A DNA stretch of 7,082 bases, from positions 1-7,082 of the forward strand of contig JANQGE010000091.1 in the NCBI GenBank assembly GCA_028277485.1, written 5' to 3'. This document shows, piece after piece, positions 1 to 6,700 of this stretch. The notes beneath the pieces are model-generated. The model had not been told where the DNA came from. It ran no database searches and saw nothing but the letters and a program-made list of their open reading frames with translations. This stretch comes from Chlorobium sp. (GTDB lineage: Bacteria; Bacteroidota; Chlorobiia; Chlorobiales; Chlorobiaceae). How positions within the stretch are numbered: the stretch's first letter is position 1; every line of letters starts with the position of its first letter. The position numbers and the translations under genes were made by a program.

Positions 1-119
1 ACATGAGTACGAGGCGGACAGAGCACAGAAACCGGAGTGTACATAGAGTACATGAGGATTTCGAGCACTGGCCAACGAAGTAATCAGGGTGCGCAACAAA
101 TTAATAGAGGTGCCCTAAA
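1..119 (+). repeat. Repeat copy A (MITE-like element, left end outside the window)
   Basis: This non-coding repeat belongs to the family also seen at 1801-1949, 2341-2433 and 6957-7082. It shares with copy B the internal hairpin (TGTAC at 38-42 pairing with GTACA at 48-52), the following gaggatttcgagca block, and the right end ATTAATAGAGGTGCCCTAAA at 100-119. It is clearly diverged from copies B and D in the middle and is closer to copy C at its right end. It stops about 11 bp before the first gas vesicle gene, so the native upstream region of that gene has been replaced. No transposase is encoded, so it would need to be moved by a protein made elsewhere. Confidence 0.8.
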
Positions 120-130
120 GATATGTCCAT

Positions 131-910
131 ATGTGCACCTGCATCTATACATACTGTGTAACCCATGAGGAGGTGGGCCTTGCAGAGCTTAAGGAGATTG
201 ACGAGCATGCATACCCCATTGCAGATTGCGGGTTAACCGCGGTGGCCCGAATGGTTCCGGGTGAGGATTTTTCCGAGAAGAATCTCCCGGAGAACGTACA
301 GAATGTTGTTTGGCTTGAGGCTAAGGTACGGGAGCATCACACCATTGTAAACGCTCTGACAGGACTTGTAACTCTTCTTCCTTTTAAATTTGCTACGGTG
401 TTTTATTCCGAGGAGAATGTGAAAGCCATGCTGAGACAATATGCGCTACCGATGGAAGAGTGCTTACGGCAATTGATTGGCAAGCAGGAGTGGGGTTTGA
501 AGGTATGGGGAAACTATGATGAAATAACCGGTTATGTCGATGCCTCGGACAATGATATGAAGGCCCTGAAAGAAGAGCTTGTGAACAGCTCGCCAGGTAA
601 AGCGTTTCTGCTGAAAAAGAAGAAGGAGGATTTGTTAAAAAGCACCGTCCATTCTTTTTTTAACGAGCACGTTCAGGAATGCATTCACGGGCTGATTCCT
701 TATTCGTACAAAAACACTATGCAAGGCGGTATAACTGTTGGGGGCGGTGAAATAGGATTGAAAGCGGCTTTTTTGGTTGCCAGAGACGAAACGGAGCCTT
801 TTTTGCATGAAATCGAAAAAAAACGGGGGACGTTGAACGCAGCGATGATTAACCTGGAATGTACCGGGCCGTGGCCCCCCTATAACTTTGCTGATATTTA
901 CCAGCCATGA
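131..910 (+). CDS. gvpF/L: GvpL/GvpF family gas vesicle protein (first copy)
   Basis: This 259-residue protein belongs to the GvpF/GvpL family of gas vesicle accessory proteins, which are minor components thought to help shell assembly in the cytoplasm. Family hallmarks visible are the short N-terminal beta strand (IYTYCV, residues 5-10), LLPFKFATVF at 82-91 (usual form LPvRFGtvf), GKQEWGLKVWG at 117-127, a Lys/Glu-rich helical region around 145-185, and the C-terminal NLECTGPWPPYNF at 241-253. Length is normal for the family. ATG 131 is the only reasonable start, because an in-frame TAA lies at 116-118 and the first strand begins four residues in. No Shine-Dalgarno is visible, and repeat copy A ends just upstream. 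The stop overlaps the next start (ATGA). By gene order (before a gvpS-like gene) it could be gvpL; F and L cannot be separated from sequence alone. Confidence 0.93.
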   Translation: MCTCIYTYCVTHEEVGLAELKEIDEHAYPIADCGLTAVARMVPGEDFSEKNLPENVQNVVWLEAKVREHHTIVNALTGLVTLLPFKFATVFYSEENVKAMLRQYALPMEECLRQLIGKQEWGLKVWGNYDEITGYVDASDNDMKALKEELVNSSPGKAFLLKKKKEDLLKSTVHSFFNEHVQECIHGLIPYSYKNTMQGGITVGGGEIGLKAAFLVARDETEPFLHEIEKKRGTLNAAMINLECTGPWPPYNFADIYQP

Positions 911-1122
911 ATGAAATTGATGCTTCACAAAACGTCACGGTTCTTGAACTGTTGGACAGGGTGCTCAATAAAGGGGTGGTTATTGCCGGAGATATTACCA
1001 TTTCTGTTGCCAATATTGATTTGCTTTACTTGGGGGTGAAACTCCTTCTTTGCTCGGTTGAAACAATGGAGCAGCACAAAAAAAAGGCCGCAGGGGTAAT
1101 TGGAGAGCAGGAAGATGCCTGA
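907..1122 (+). CDS. gvpS: GvpA-superfamily minor gas vesicle protein, GvpS/GvpJ/GvpM-like
   Basis: This 71-residue protein has the GvpA fold pattern: helix 1 (TVLELLDRVLNKG, 11-23), two beta strands (VVIAGDITISV and NIDLLYLGVKLLL), and helix 2 starting SVETMEQ (50-56). The motif GDITISVANIDLLYLGVKLLL resembles GvpS and related minor paralogs (usual form GDliIsvAgvDLvYldLrvLisSVE) more than the main shell protein GvpA, which has a W-containing first strand. Minor paralogs are thought to help nucleate or shape the gas vesicle. The gene starts within the stop of the previous gene (ATGA, 907-910) and overlaps the next by 8 bp, so translation is probably coupled. Gene order L-S-K as in Bacillus and Streptomyces clusters supports gvpS; gvpJ or gvpM naming is possible. 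The Gvp assignment is firm, the letter is not. Confidence 0.9.
   Translation: MNEIDASQNVTVLELLDRVLNKGVVIAGDITISVANIDLLYLGVKLLLCSVETMEQHKKKAAGVIGEQEDA
1102..1105 (+). promoter_or_regulatory. Ribosome binding site GGAG for the second gvpF/L gene
   Basis: GGAG lies 9 nt before ATG 1115 and inside the 3' end of the preceding gene. It decides the start: the open frame can also be read from TTG 1100, but that codon has no upstream ribosome binding site and adds only five residues. This is the clearest Shine-Dalgarno among the genes of this window. Confidence 0.6.
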
Positions 1123-1801
1123 CGAGCGGATGCTGACTTGCATGTATGCAATTGTAGACTATTCTGCAATGAAGTTAAACATGCCGCCCTTATATCCTGT
1201 TATTTACAGGGACATCGCTGCTATTGTTGAAACTGCCTGTAAGGAGAGGTTAACGTTTGATCAACAAGCAGCTATTGCATATGGGACGACTGTTGAAGTT
1301 CTCAATGAAAAGTTTACGCTGCTCCCTTGCAGGTTCGGAACGTTTTTGCGGAATGAGAAAGCTGTATTACAGATATTACAGCAACAGTACTCCGTTTATA
1401 GAAAAAAGCTGGAAGAATTAAGAGGCAAGCAGGAGTTTGGCCTTAAGATACTGTCGGAAAAAAGCGTTTGGAAACACAATGCAAATGATAAGAAACAATG
1501 GAAAGACGGAAAAGAGTATTTGCTGCAAAAATTCCATGACTATCAAGCGGGCGAGGGGCGGAAACAGGTAGCCCAAAGGGCGGTCGATATCATTCATGAA
1601 GAATTAAAAAAGCTCAGCAGTATGAATGTGAAGAATGCGGAAATAAGCGGTCATGTGGTTTTTAGTGGGAACTACCTGGTGGAAAAAAAGACGGAAAGTT
1701 TTTTTTGCTCGAAAGTTGAGGCGTTACAGGGAACGTATCCTGAACTGAAGTTTTTGCTGACCGGGCCGTGGCCGCCGTATAATTTTGCAGCCGGAGACTG
1801 A
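1115..1801 (+). CDS. gvpF/L: GvpL/GvpF family gas vesicle protein (second copy)
   Basis: This 228-residue paralog of the protein at 131-910 is also a gas vesicle assembly factor. Residues counted from ATG 1115 show the N-terminal strand CMYAIVDY (9-16), TLLPCRFGTFL (68-78), GKQEFGLKI (104-112), a basic helical region (about 119-168), and LLTGPWPPYNF at 214-224. The C-terminal DNA is also similar between the two paralogs (around 865-895 and 1760-1790), suggesting old duplication. The start is chosen for GGAG at 1102-1105; ATG 1130 is a weaker alternative that keeps the first strand. It overlaps the gvpS-like gene by 8 bp. The TGA stop (1799-1801) touches the left end of repeat copy B exactly, so the last base of the stop may come from the element and the original C-terminus could have been slightly different. 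Family call firm; F versus L not resolved. Confidence 0.92.
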   Translation: MPDERMLTCMYAIVDYSAMKLNMPPLYPVIYRDIAAIVETACKERLTFDQQAAIAYGTTVEVLNEKFTLLPCRFGTFLRNEKAVLQILQQQYSVYRKKLEELRGKQEFGLKILSEKSVWKHNANDKKQWKDGKEYLLQKFHDYQAGEGRKQVAQRAVDIIHEELKKLSSMNVKNAEISGHVVFSGNYLVEKKTESFFCSKVEALQGTYPELKFLLTGPWPPYNFAAGD

Positions 1802-1949
1802 GGGCGCACCTCTATTAATTGTCATGAGCGAGCAAAGTGTAAGGCGGACGGAGCGGAGAAACCGGAATGTACACGGAAGTACATGAGGATTTCGAGCACC
1901 GGCCAACGCAGCAATTTGGGCGCGCAATAAGTTTTTAGAGGTGCCCTAA
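1801..1949 (+). repeat. Repeat copy B, complete MITE-like element between gvpF/L and gvpK
   Basis: This is the only full-length copy of the long form in the window, about 149 bp, with imperfect terminal inverted repeats: AGGGCGCACCTCTATTAAT on the left and the reverse complement of TTTAGGGCACCTCTAAAAA on the right (the left end has two extra bases, GC). Inside is a hairpin, ATGTAC (1867-1872) and GTACAT (1879-1884) around a six-base loop. From 1824 to 1950 it matches copy D with two substitutions and one indel over about 126 bases, so both are recent copies. There is no transposase and no convincing target-site duplication. Its position splits gvpK from the upstream gas vesicle genes. Confidence 0.85.
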
Positions 1950-1979
1950 ATAGAGGGCCCTGAAAATCAAAACCTGACT

Positions 1980-2327
1980 ATGGAAAAGAGCAACAAAGTA
2001 CTGGTTGGTTCAGATGTCGTTGACGCTTTTGCCGAAGAGTTATCGAATGTGGGCCAAACGTTACCGAGGCATATTGACGTGAACCCTGAAAATGTTGAAC
2101 ATGGCTTAGCCAAGTTGGTGCTCACGCTTATTGAGCTCATTCGAAAACTTATGGAGAAGCAAGCCATGAGGAGGATGGAGGGTGGATCGCTGACCGATGA
2201 AGAAGTTGAGAGACTGGGAGAGTCATTGCTTCAGCTCGAAGAGAAAATGGCTGAACTCAAGGATTTCTTTGGCCTGAAAAATGAGGACTTGAATCTGGAT
2301 TTGGGGCCGCTGGGTCGATTGATGTAA
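1980..2327 (+). CDS. gvpK: Gas vesicle protein GvpK
   Basis: This 115-residue protein is a clear GvpK, a conserved accessory protein of gas vesicle formation. The diagnostic blocks are DVNPENVEHGLAKLVLTLIE (33-52), the helix LIRKLMEKQAMRRMEGG (53-69), SLTDEEVERLGESLLQLEEK (70-89), and the C-terminal DLNLDLGPLGRL (103-114). The first 30 residues are variable in the family. The length is typical. ATG 1980 gives the full conserved core, but no Shine-Dalgarno is visible in the 20 bases before it; copy B ends about 30 bp upstream. The gene is therefore separated from the gvpF/L-gvpS-gvpF/L unit by 178 bp consisting mostly of the repeat, and may depend on read-through or on a promoter within or after the element. 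The stop TAA is followed 13 bp later by repeat copy C. Confidence 0.96.
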   Translation: MEKSNKVLVGSDVVDAFAEELSNVGQTLPRHIDVNPENVEHGLAKLVLTLIELIRKLMEKQAMRRMEGGSLTDEEVERLGESLLQLEEKMAELKDFFGLKNEDLNLDLGPLGRLM

Positions 2328-2340
2328 TGAATTCTTGCCA

Positions 2341-2433
2341 TTTAAGGGTGCCTCGAGTACGAGGAGCAAACCCTCTTCTATCCGCCGAACGAAGTAATCA
2401 GGGCGGGCAACACATTAATAGAGGTGCCCTAAA
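2341..2433 (+). repeat. Repeat copy C, short internally deleted form
   Basis: This is a roughly 93 bp element with imperfect inverted ends, TTTAAGGGTGCCTC (2341-2354) and GAGGTGCCCTAAA (2421-2433). Its right 45 bases (2388-2433) are nearly the same as the right end of copy A, and GAGTACGAGG at 2355-2364 recurs in copy A at 5-14. The central part, including the hairpin of copies A, B and D, is missing or replaced. It is therefore a deletion derivative of the A-type element. It lies between gvpK and the convergent response regulator gene, and its right end contains that gene's stop codon. Confidence 0.7.
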
Positions 2434-2788
2434 GATACCGCAGAGTATTAAGCAATTCTTTATGCCCGAACGGTTTTTTCAAGGTGGCATCGGCTCCCAT
2501 CGCATGGGCGAGCTGAAGATAGCTTTCCGGGCTCATTTTTCCACCACCGGAGATCGCGACAATTTTAATATGGGGATGCTCAGACTTGATTTGTCGGATG
2601 ATTTCAATGCCTTCCTGTTCTGGCATAATGATATCTGCAATCACAACCGTAACATCCGTATTATTGGCGAGCTGCTCAAAGGCAGTACGGCCATTGTCTG
2701 CCGTAAGGACGTTGAACCCGCCATGTTTCAGAATTTCTCTGATAAACTTCAGGGTAGCTTGATCATCATCAATGACCAGGATTTTCAT
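2429..2788 (-). CDS. Single-domain response regulator (CheY-like receiver)
   Basis: This 119-residue protein is one receiver domain and nothing else. It has the acidic pair D7/D8 in LVIDDD, the phosphoacceptor D52 in ADIIMPEQEG, the switch Ser S80 in VAISGGG, and the conserved Lys K105 in LKKPF. All residues needed for phosphorylation and Mg binding are present, so it should be active. There is no DNA-binding or enzyme domain; such proteins pass signals by protein contact or in phosphorelays. It lies downstream of and in the same direction as the histidine kinase at 3763-6840, separated by 974 bp, and may be its partner since that kinase lacks a receiver (inference). The stop TAG (2429-2431) is inside the end of repeat copy C, so the natural C-terminus may have been longer. 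No clear ribosome binding site precedes ATG 2788. Confidence 0.93.
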   Translation of the reverse strand: MKILVIDDDQATLKFIREILKHGGFNVLTADNGRTAFEQLANNTDVTVVIADIIMPEQEGIEIIRQIKSEHPHIKIVAISGGGKMSPESYLQLAHAMGADATLKKPFGHKELLNTLRYL

Positions 2789-3161
2789 ATAATTACGGGT
2801 TGGGTTGTGTTTTTCAATAGTTTTCTGAATTGTTTTAACCAGTGTGAAAAAACTTACAGGTTTTCAGAGATTTTTCCCAACCTCATGATGATTCAGGGTT
2901 TACAAAATTGCCTAATCATCTCTATAACCGGTTTTTTTTAATTTTATCATCCATATTGATTATACCGGAAAAGTTATATGTCAAAAATTAATTAATCGAA
3001 GTTCACTCTGGTTTAAAATGCTGCACAATGTGAAACACTCGGTTTAGGTACTTGTAAAATGAAGAAATGAGGAGAGCTATTGGGCAGTTACTGTATTAAT
3101 ATAATATGTTTGTTGAAATTGTGTGTTTTTTACTTGTTGTGTATTGTTTTTTTGCCGCTGC
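2789..3161. other. AT-rich intergenic region without a gene
   Basis: No open frame with coding character is seen on either strand. The stretch is rich in A/T runs and probably holds the control region of the response regulator (leftward) and of the small RNA (rightward). A perfect TATAAT is also present on the + strand at 3100-3105, but without a good -35 at normal spacing. A run of eight T at 2932-2939 follows AACCGGTT, which has no loop and is not a normal terminator. Confidence 0.6.
2959..2984 (-). promoter_or_regulatory. Candidate promoter for the response regulator, short spacer
   Basis: On the - strand TTGACA (2984-2979) and TATAAT (2964-2959) both match the sigma-70 consensus perfectly, but only 14 bp separate them where 16-18 is usual. 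If used, it would give a leader of about 165 nt before ATG 2788. The unusual spacing makes the call uncertain. Confidence 0.3.
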
Positions 3162-3190
3162 TTGCTTTTGGGGGTTATTCTTAATATAAA
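3162..3190 (+). promoter_or_regulatory. Candidate promoter of the small RNA
   Basis: TTGCTT (3162-3167) and TATAAA (3185-3190) are spaced by 17 bp, with a predicted start near 3197. The -10 is good and the -35 is poor. A second possible -10, TATGTA at 3213-3218, would give a start near 3224, closer to the first stem-loop, but lacks a -35. Confidence 0.3.
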
Positions 3191-3221
3191 GTAAGAAGAG
3201 GGTTCTTCCCTTTATGTATGT

Positions 3222-3320
3222 AGGACTGCAATTTCTCACGCCTGTGAGAGATAGCGTGGATGCTTAGGGGACATCCGCGTATGAGCCGTTTCATGTGCTA
3301 GCATGAAACGGCTTTTTTTT
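3222..3320 (+). ncRNA. Structured small RNA, candidate Chlorobi-1 RNA
   Basis: Three consecutive hairpins are visible. Hairpin 1 is a 9-bp stem, 3231-3239 with 3244-3252, with loop GCCT and one G-T wobble. Hairpin 2 is an 8-bp stem, 3255-3262 with 3272-3279, with a 9-nt loop and one wobble. Hairpin 3 is a perfect 12-bp intrinsic terminator followed by eight T. The published Chlorobi-1 motif is described as two stem-loops followed by an apparent rho-independent terminator in Chlorobi, thought to be an independent small RNA; the layout here fits, but I could not compare with the consensus sequence. No open frame follows closely, which argues against a riboswitch controlling a downstream gene. 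The 5' end is uncertain, between about 3197 and 3224; GAAGA/TCTTC at 3195-3208 could form an extra hairpin. Confidence 0.6.
3284..3320 (+). terminator. Strong rho-independent terminator
   Basis: A perfect 12-bp stem (AGCCGTTTCATG at 3284-3295, CATGAAACGGCT at 3302-3313) with the six-base loop TGCTAG is followed by a run of eight T (3313-3320). It ends the small RNA on the + strand. There is no comparable T run on the other strand, so it should act in one direction. Confidence 0.92.
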
Positions 3321-3338
3321 ACATGTCTTGCACATGAA

Positions 3339-3370
3339 TCGCTCACGACAATTAATCGAGGTGCCCTTAA
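3339..3370 (-). repeat. Solo end fragment of the repeat family
   Basis: Positions 3339-3363 match the reverse complement of the left end of copy B (1807-1831) in 23 of 25 bases, including the CAATTAAT and GAGGTG blocks. The rest of an element is not present on either side. It is a decayed remnant or a solo end, lying just beyond the small RNA terminator. Confidence 0.6.
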
Positions 3371-3438
3371 TAGAAATGCCTTTAATTCGGGAGGATGCGG
3401 CCGAATATGGTCCGAAGTAAATGACAACGACCCTTGAG

Positions 3439-3471
3439 TCGGAGATCGGGGTCGGTATTGGGTTTCGGGGT
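3439..3471. repeat. Degenerate TCGGKN hexamer repeats, left arm of an inverted pair
   Basis: The stretch reads as imperfect tandem units TCGGAGA, TCGGGG, TCGGTA, TTGGGT, TTCGGGG. Within it, 3451-3467 pairs with 3676-3692 in 14 of 17 positions, so it forms the left arm of an inverted repeat that encloses the heptad tract. No coding function is seen. Confidence 0.5.
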
Positions 3472-3509
3472 CGAAAAAGCAGTGACGAGGTGACAAGGGG
3501 GAATTAGTA

Positions 3510-3657
3510 GGCAGTCTTCAGTTGGCAGTTGGCAAAGGGGGGAGGTGTTAGGTGCTATGTGCTAAGTGTTAGGCGGGAGAAAGAATAGTGACAAGTCAAA
3601 ATTCAAAAGGAAAAAGTCAAAAAGGGGAAAGTTGGCGGTTGGCAGTTGGCAAAAGGG
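3510..3657. repeat. Tract of degenerate 7-bp tandem repeats, several monomer types
   Basis: Several short runs have a 7-base period. GGCAGTC, TTCAGTT, GGCAGTT, GGCAAAG occupy 3510-3537. TGTTAGG, TGCTATG, TGCTAAG, TGTTAGG occupy 3546-3573. AAGTCAA, AATTCAA, AAGGAAA, AAGTCAA, AAAGGGG occupy 3593-3627. AGTTGGC, GGTTGGC, AGTTGGC, AAAAGGG occupy 3630-3657. Similar heptanucleotide repeats are known from cyanobacteria and other bacteria as intergenic elements of unknown function. Open frames crossing this tract follow the repeat and are not credible genes. Confidence 0.7.
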
Positions 3658-3672
3658 ACAAGGAAAAGAAAA

Positions 3673-3694
3673 GATCGATTCCCGATACCGACGG
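3673..3694. repeat. Right arm of the inverted hexamer repeat
   Basis: Read on the - strand this stretch gives TCGGTA, TCGGGA, ATCG, the same hexamer type as at 3439-3471 but in opposite orientation. Pairing of 3676-3692 with 3451-3467 (14 of 17) could bring both arms together around the heptad tract. From here to 3762 nothing else is recognised. Confidence 0.45.
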
Positions 3695-3762
3695 CGAGGC
3701 GTTGGCACGCAGTAACGAGAGGGAACCAGTTGGGAGCAGGCAAGGGCTGCTTTCTGGTTTTT

Positions 3763-6700
3763 TCAACTTTTGCCTGTTTCACCATGATGATGTCCGTAAT
3801 CGCAGCCGTTTTCCCTGGTTTTGGTTTCTTCCGGTTGATTGGTGTTTTCAGGCGGCTTCTGCTTGTCGATAAGCGGCAGATAGATGTTAAAGGTGGAGCC
3901 TTTGCCGGATTCACTTGCGGCAGTAATAACTCCTTTGTGCTGTGTAATGATGCCGTGCACGACAGAAAGCCCGAGACCGGTTCCTTTGTTGACGGGTTTC
4001 GTTGTGAAAAAAGGTTCGAAAATCCTTTCCATGGTTTTGCTGTCCATGCCCGAGCCGGTATCGTTTATGGTCAGGAGCAGATATGGCTGATCCTGCAGAG
4101 CGGGGAGTGATTTGAGGAGTAAGGGGTCAGGGTGCAGCGAACGCAGCCGGATGGTCAGTTTACCGCCTTTTTTTTCCATTGCCTGGCAGGCATTGGTGTA
4201 GAGACTGAAGACTGCCTGGTGCATTTGAGAGGCATCGGCCAGGATGTTACCGGTATTGTTGTCGATGTCGGTTACAATGGTTACAGCCGGCGGAATGGAA
4301 GGGCATAGCAATTTGAGGGATTTGGTTACGATCGTAGCGAGGTTTACCGGCGACCGGCAGGACTCATCCGTTTGACTGAACGTGAGAATCTGCTCAACCA
4401 GCGTCTTTGCTCTTTCGGCAGCTTGCCGGATTTCATGAGCATAGTCTGCTGTGGATTCCCCGGAAGGCAGCAGTTTTTCCAGCAGTTCGGCATAGCCCAT
4501 GATGGGGGTGAGGATATTGTTGAAATCGTGAGCAATTCCGCCTGCAAGTGTCCCGATGGTTTCGAGTCTCTGTGCCTGACGCAGCTGGATTTCCAACTTG
4601 TGTTTTTCCGATTCGGCAATAGTTTGCTTGGTTACGTCGAAAATGATGCCATCCGTGCCGATACAGAGACTTTCATGACAAATAAGAGGAGCTTTTCTGT
4701 CCTCGATCCATTTTTCTTTTCCGGTTTTGGTCCGAATTCTATAGTTCAGAATAAGCGGTTCAGGATGATGACAAATGGTCCTGCATGCATCTAAATAGTC
4801 TTTTCGGTCATCGGGATGGATAAGGGAGAGCCAACCTTTGGGCAGTGCCTGGATTTCCTCTGCGCTGTATTCGGTGATTGACAGGACTTTCGGAGAGAGA
4901 AGAAAATCAATCTGTCCTTTTTGGTCAGTGGTATACACGATGCCGGGAATATTGTGCAGCAGGTTTTCGTATTTCTGCAAAACGCGTTTTTTTAGCTCGT
5001 TTTCCCGGAGAGCATCCTCGATTTCCTTGTGTTTGGTAAGGTCGAAAACCACCCCCCTGAAACCAACGGTGCTTTCATCAACAGCGATAGTGGTTGAGTA
5101 CAAAACGGCCGGGAAGGTTTTTCGTTTTCCGGTGAGAGCTGTGAATTCCTGGATTTCAAGGTGACTGCCGGCAAGCAGCTTTTCCCGGCAGTTGTGCAAG
5201 AGCTGGCGATTTTCAGGGATGATCAGATCAAATACTGTAATGTTTTTTCCCAGGTCTTCCGGTGTATAGTCGAACAGTTGAAAAGTGGTTCTGTTTGCAT
5301 AGGTGATCCTGGTTTCAAGATCACATTCAAAGACCGGCTGCGGCAGCTGTTCTGTAAGTTCGCGAAACCGTTTTTCGCTGTCCCGCAATGCTTTTTCGGC
5401 CTTGAGATTGTCTGTAATGTTCCGGCTGAGGCCGAACAGGACAGGCTTGTTGTTCCATATCCCCCTGGTAACTTTCGTTTCGACGGGTATAAGCCTGCCT
5501 TCCTTGGTTTGCAGGGGCACCGGGCAAATATTCCGGGTGCCGGCCAGCAGGTCGGCAATATTCCTGGCGGCTGTTTCATGCTCTTCGGCCGGGTGAAGAT
5601 CAAGCACACGTTTTTTGGATATTTCCTCTACGGAGTAATGAAGATTGCGCCGGGCAGTTTCGTTGGTGAAGATAACCCCGCCGTCGGCATCGACAATAAA
5701 GAGATAGTCATCAATAGTGTTGAAAAGGGTTTCCAGGTTTCTTTTGGTTTCCGCAATTTCTTTCTCATGACGGGCTTGTATGATTGTGGCCCCGATATGG
5801 GAAGCAATGGTTTCCAATGCTTTTTTGGCGAATTCCGGAACGTGTTCCAACCGGTGAGATGCAACATTGAGGCAGGCAACCACATCTCCTTTGTACTGAA
5901 CCGGCAAGATGGCTATGGCATTGAGCCCTTCCTTCCTGGCATGTTCGATATTCAGGCCTTTAATGCTGCTGAACCGGCTGTATAATGGATTGCCTTTCAT
6001 GACGAGTTGCTGGTGGAAGCTGCCTGGAGCATATGATCTGGAATGGTTGAGAAAGGTTTTAGGAAGTCCTTGATGGGCGGAGAGCAAAAGGCTTTTATCT
6101 GATGGCTCGACGAGATAGATGCCGCCGCAGTCCATATCTGAAATCGAAATGGCTGTTTCCAGGCAGAGGTGAAGCGTTTCCTCAAGAGACGGCGAAGCGC
6201 TGAGTTTCAAGGCCAGATCGAGTTCAGCTTCGAGAAGCTGTTCAGCCTGTTTGCGCATCATGGTATTGGCGATAATCCCACCGGCAAGCTGAAGGACGGC
6301 AATGGTTTCCGGATGCCAGTGTCGATGCTGCCTGACGGCATCGAACCCGATGCAGCCGAATAGTTTGGTATCCGAGATCAGGGGTATGACAATAAGAGAT
6401 TTGATATTCTGGCGTTCGAGGATCTCCTTTTCAGCGGCAGCTTCGGGCGGGAGCTTTGAAACTTCGGGAATGTGAATGATTTTGTTTTTTCTGACTTTTT
6501 CCATCCACCACGGAAAGATACTGGTTGGCAGTCCTTTGAGGGTTGCTATTTCCGGCTTGATTCCTTCGGCGCACCACTCGTGGGTGTTGTCCATCAGGTT
6601 GTTGTTGTCATAAAACTGAAAAATGTAGCTCCGGTCGGCCTGCACGTATTTGCCGATAATCATCAGGATATCATCGATAACCGGATTGAGCTGCTTAATG

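Noticed and set aside
1801..1950. Target-site duplication around copy B
   Set aside because: The bases flanking the two ends (ACTG on the left, AAATAG on the right) do not give a convincing direct repeat.
2327..2941. 204-codon open frame on the + strand
   Set aside because: It runs antisense to the response regulator, whose receiver motifs are unmistakable, and crosses repeat copy C and AT-rich intergenic DNA.
3236..3496. 86-codon open frame on the - strand
   Set aside because: It covers the small RNA hairpins, the terminator and a repeat fragment, with a low-complexity product rich in Pro, Arg and His.
3510..3657. Possible CRISPR array
   Set aside because: Units are 7 bases, tandem and without spacers, and no cas gene is present.
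3735..3765. Terminator near the kinase stop
   Set aside because: AGCAG/CTGCT gives only a 5-bp stem, and the T-rich run is on the + strand, so it would not serve the kinase transcript.
3588..3914. Open frames of about 90-100 codons on both strands
   Set aside because: They follow the heptad repeats and the 3' end of the kinase gene, and show no domain or coding pattern.
5161..5985. 274-codon open frame on the + strand
   Set aside because: It is fully antisense to the kinase PAS and GAF region, which carries clear family motifs.
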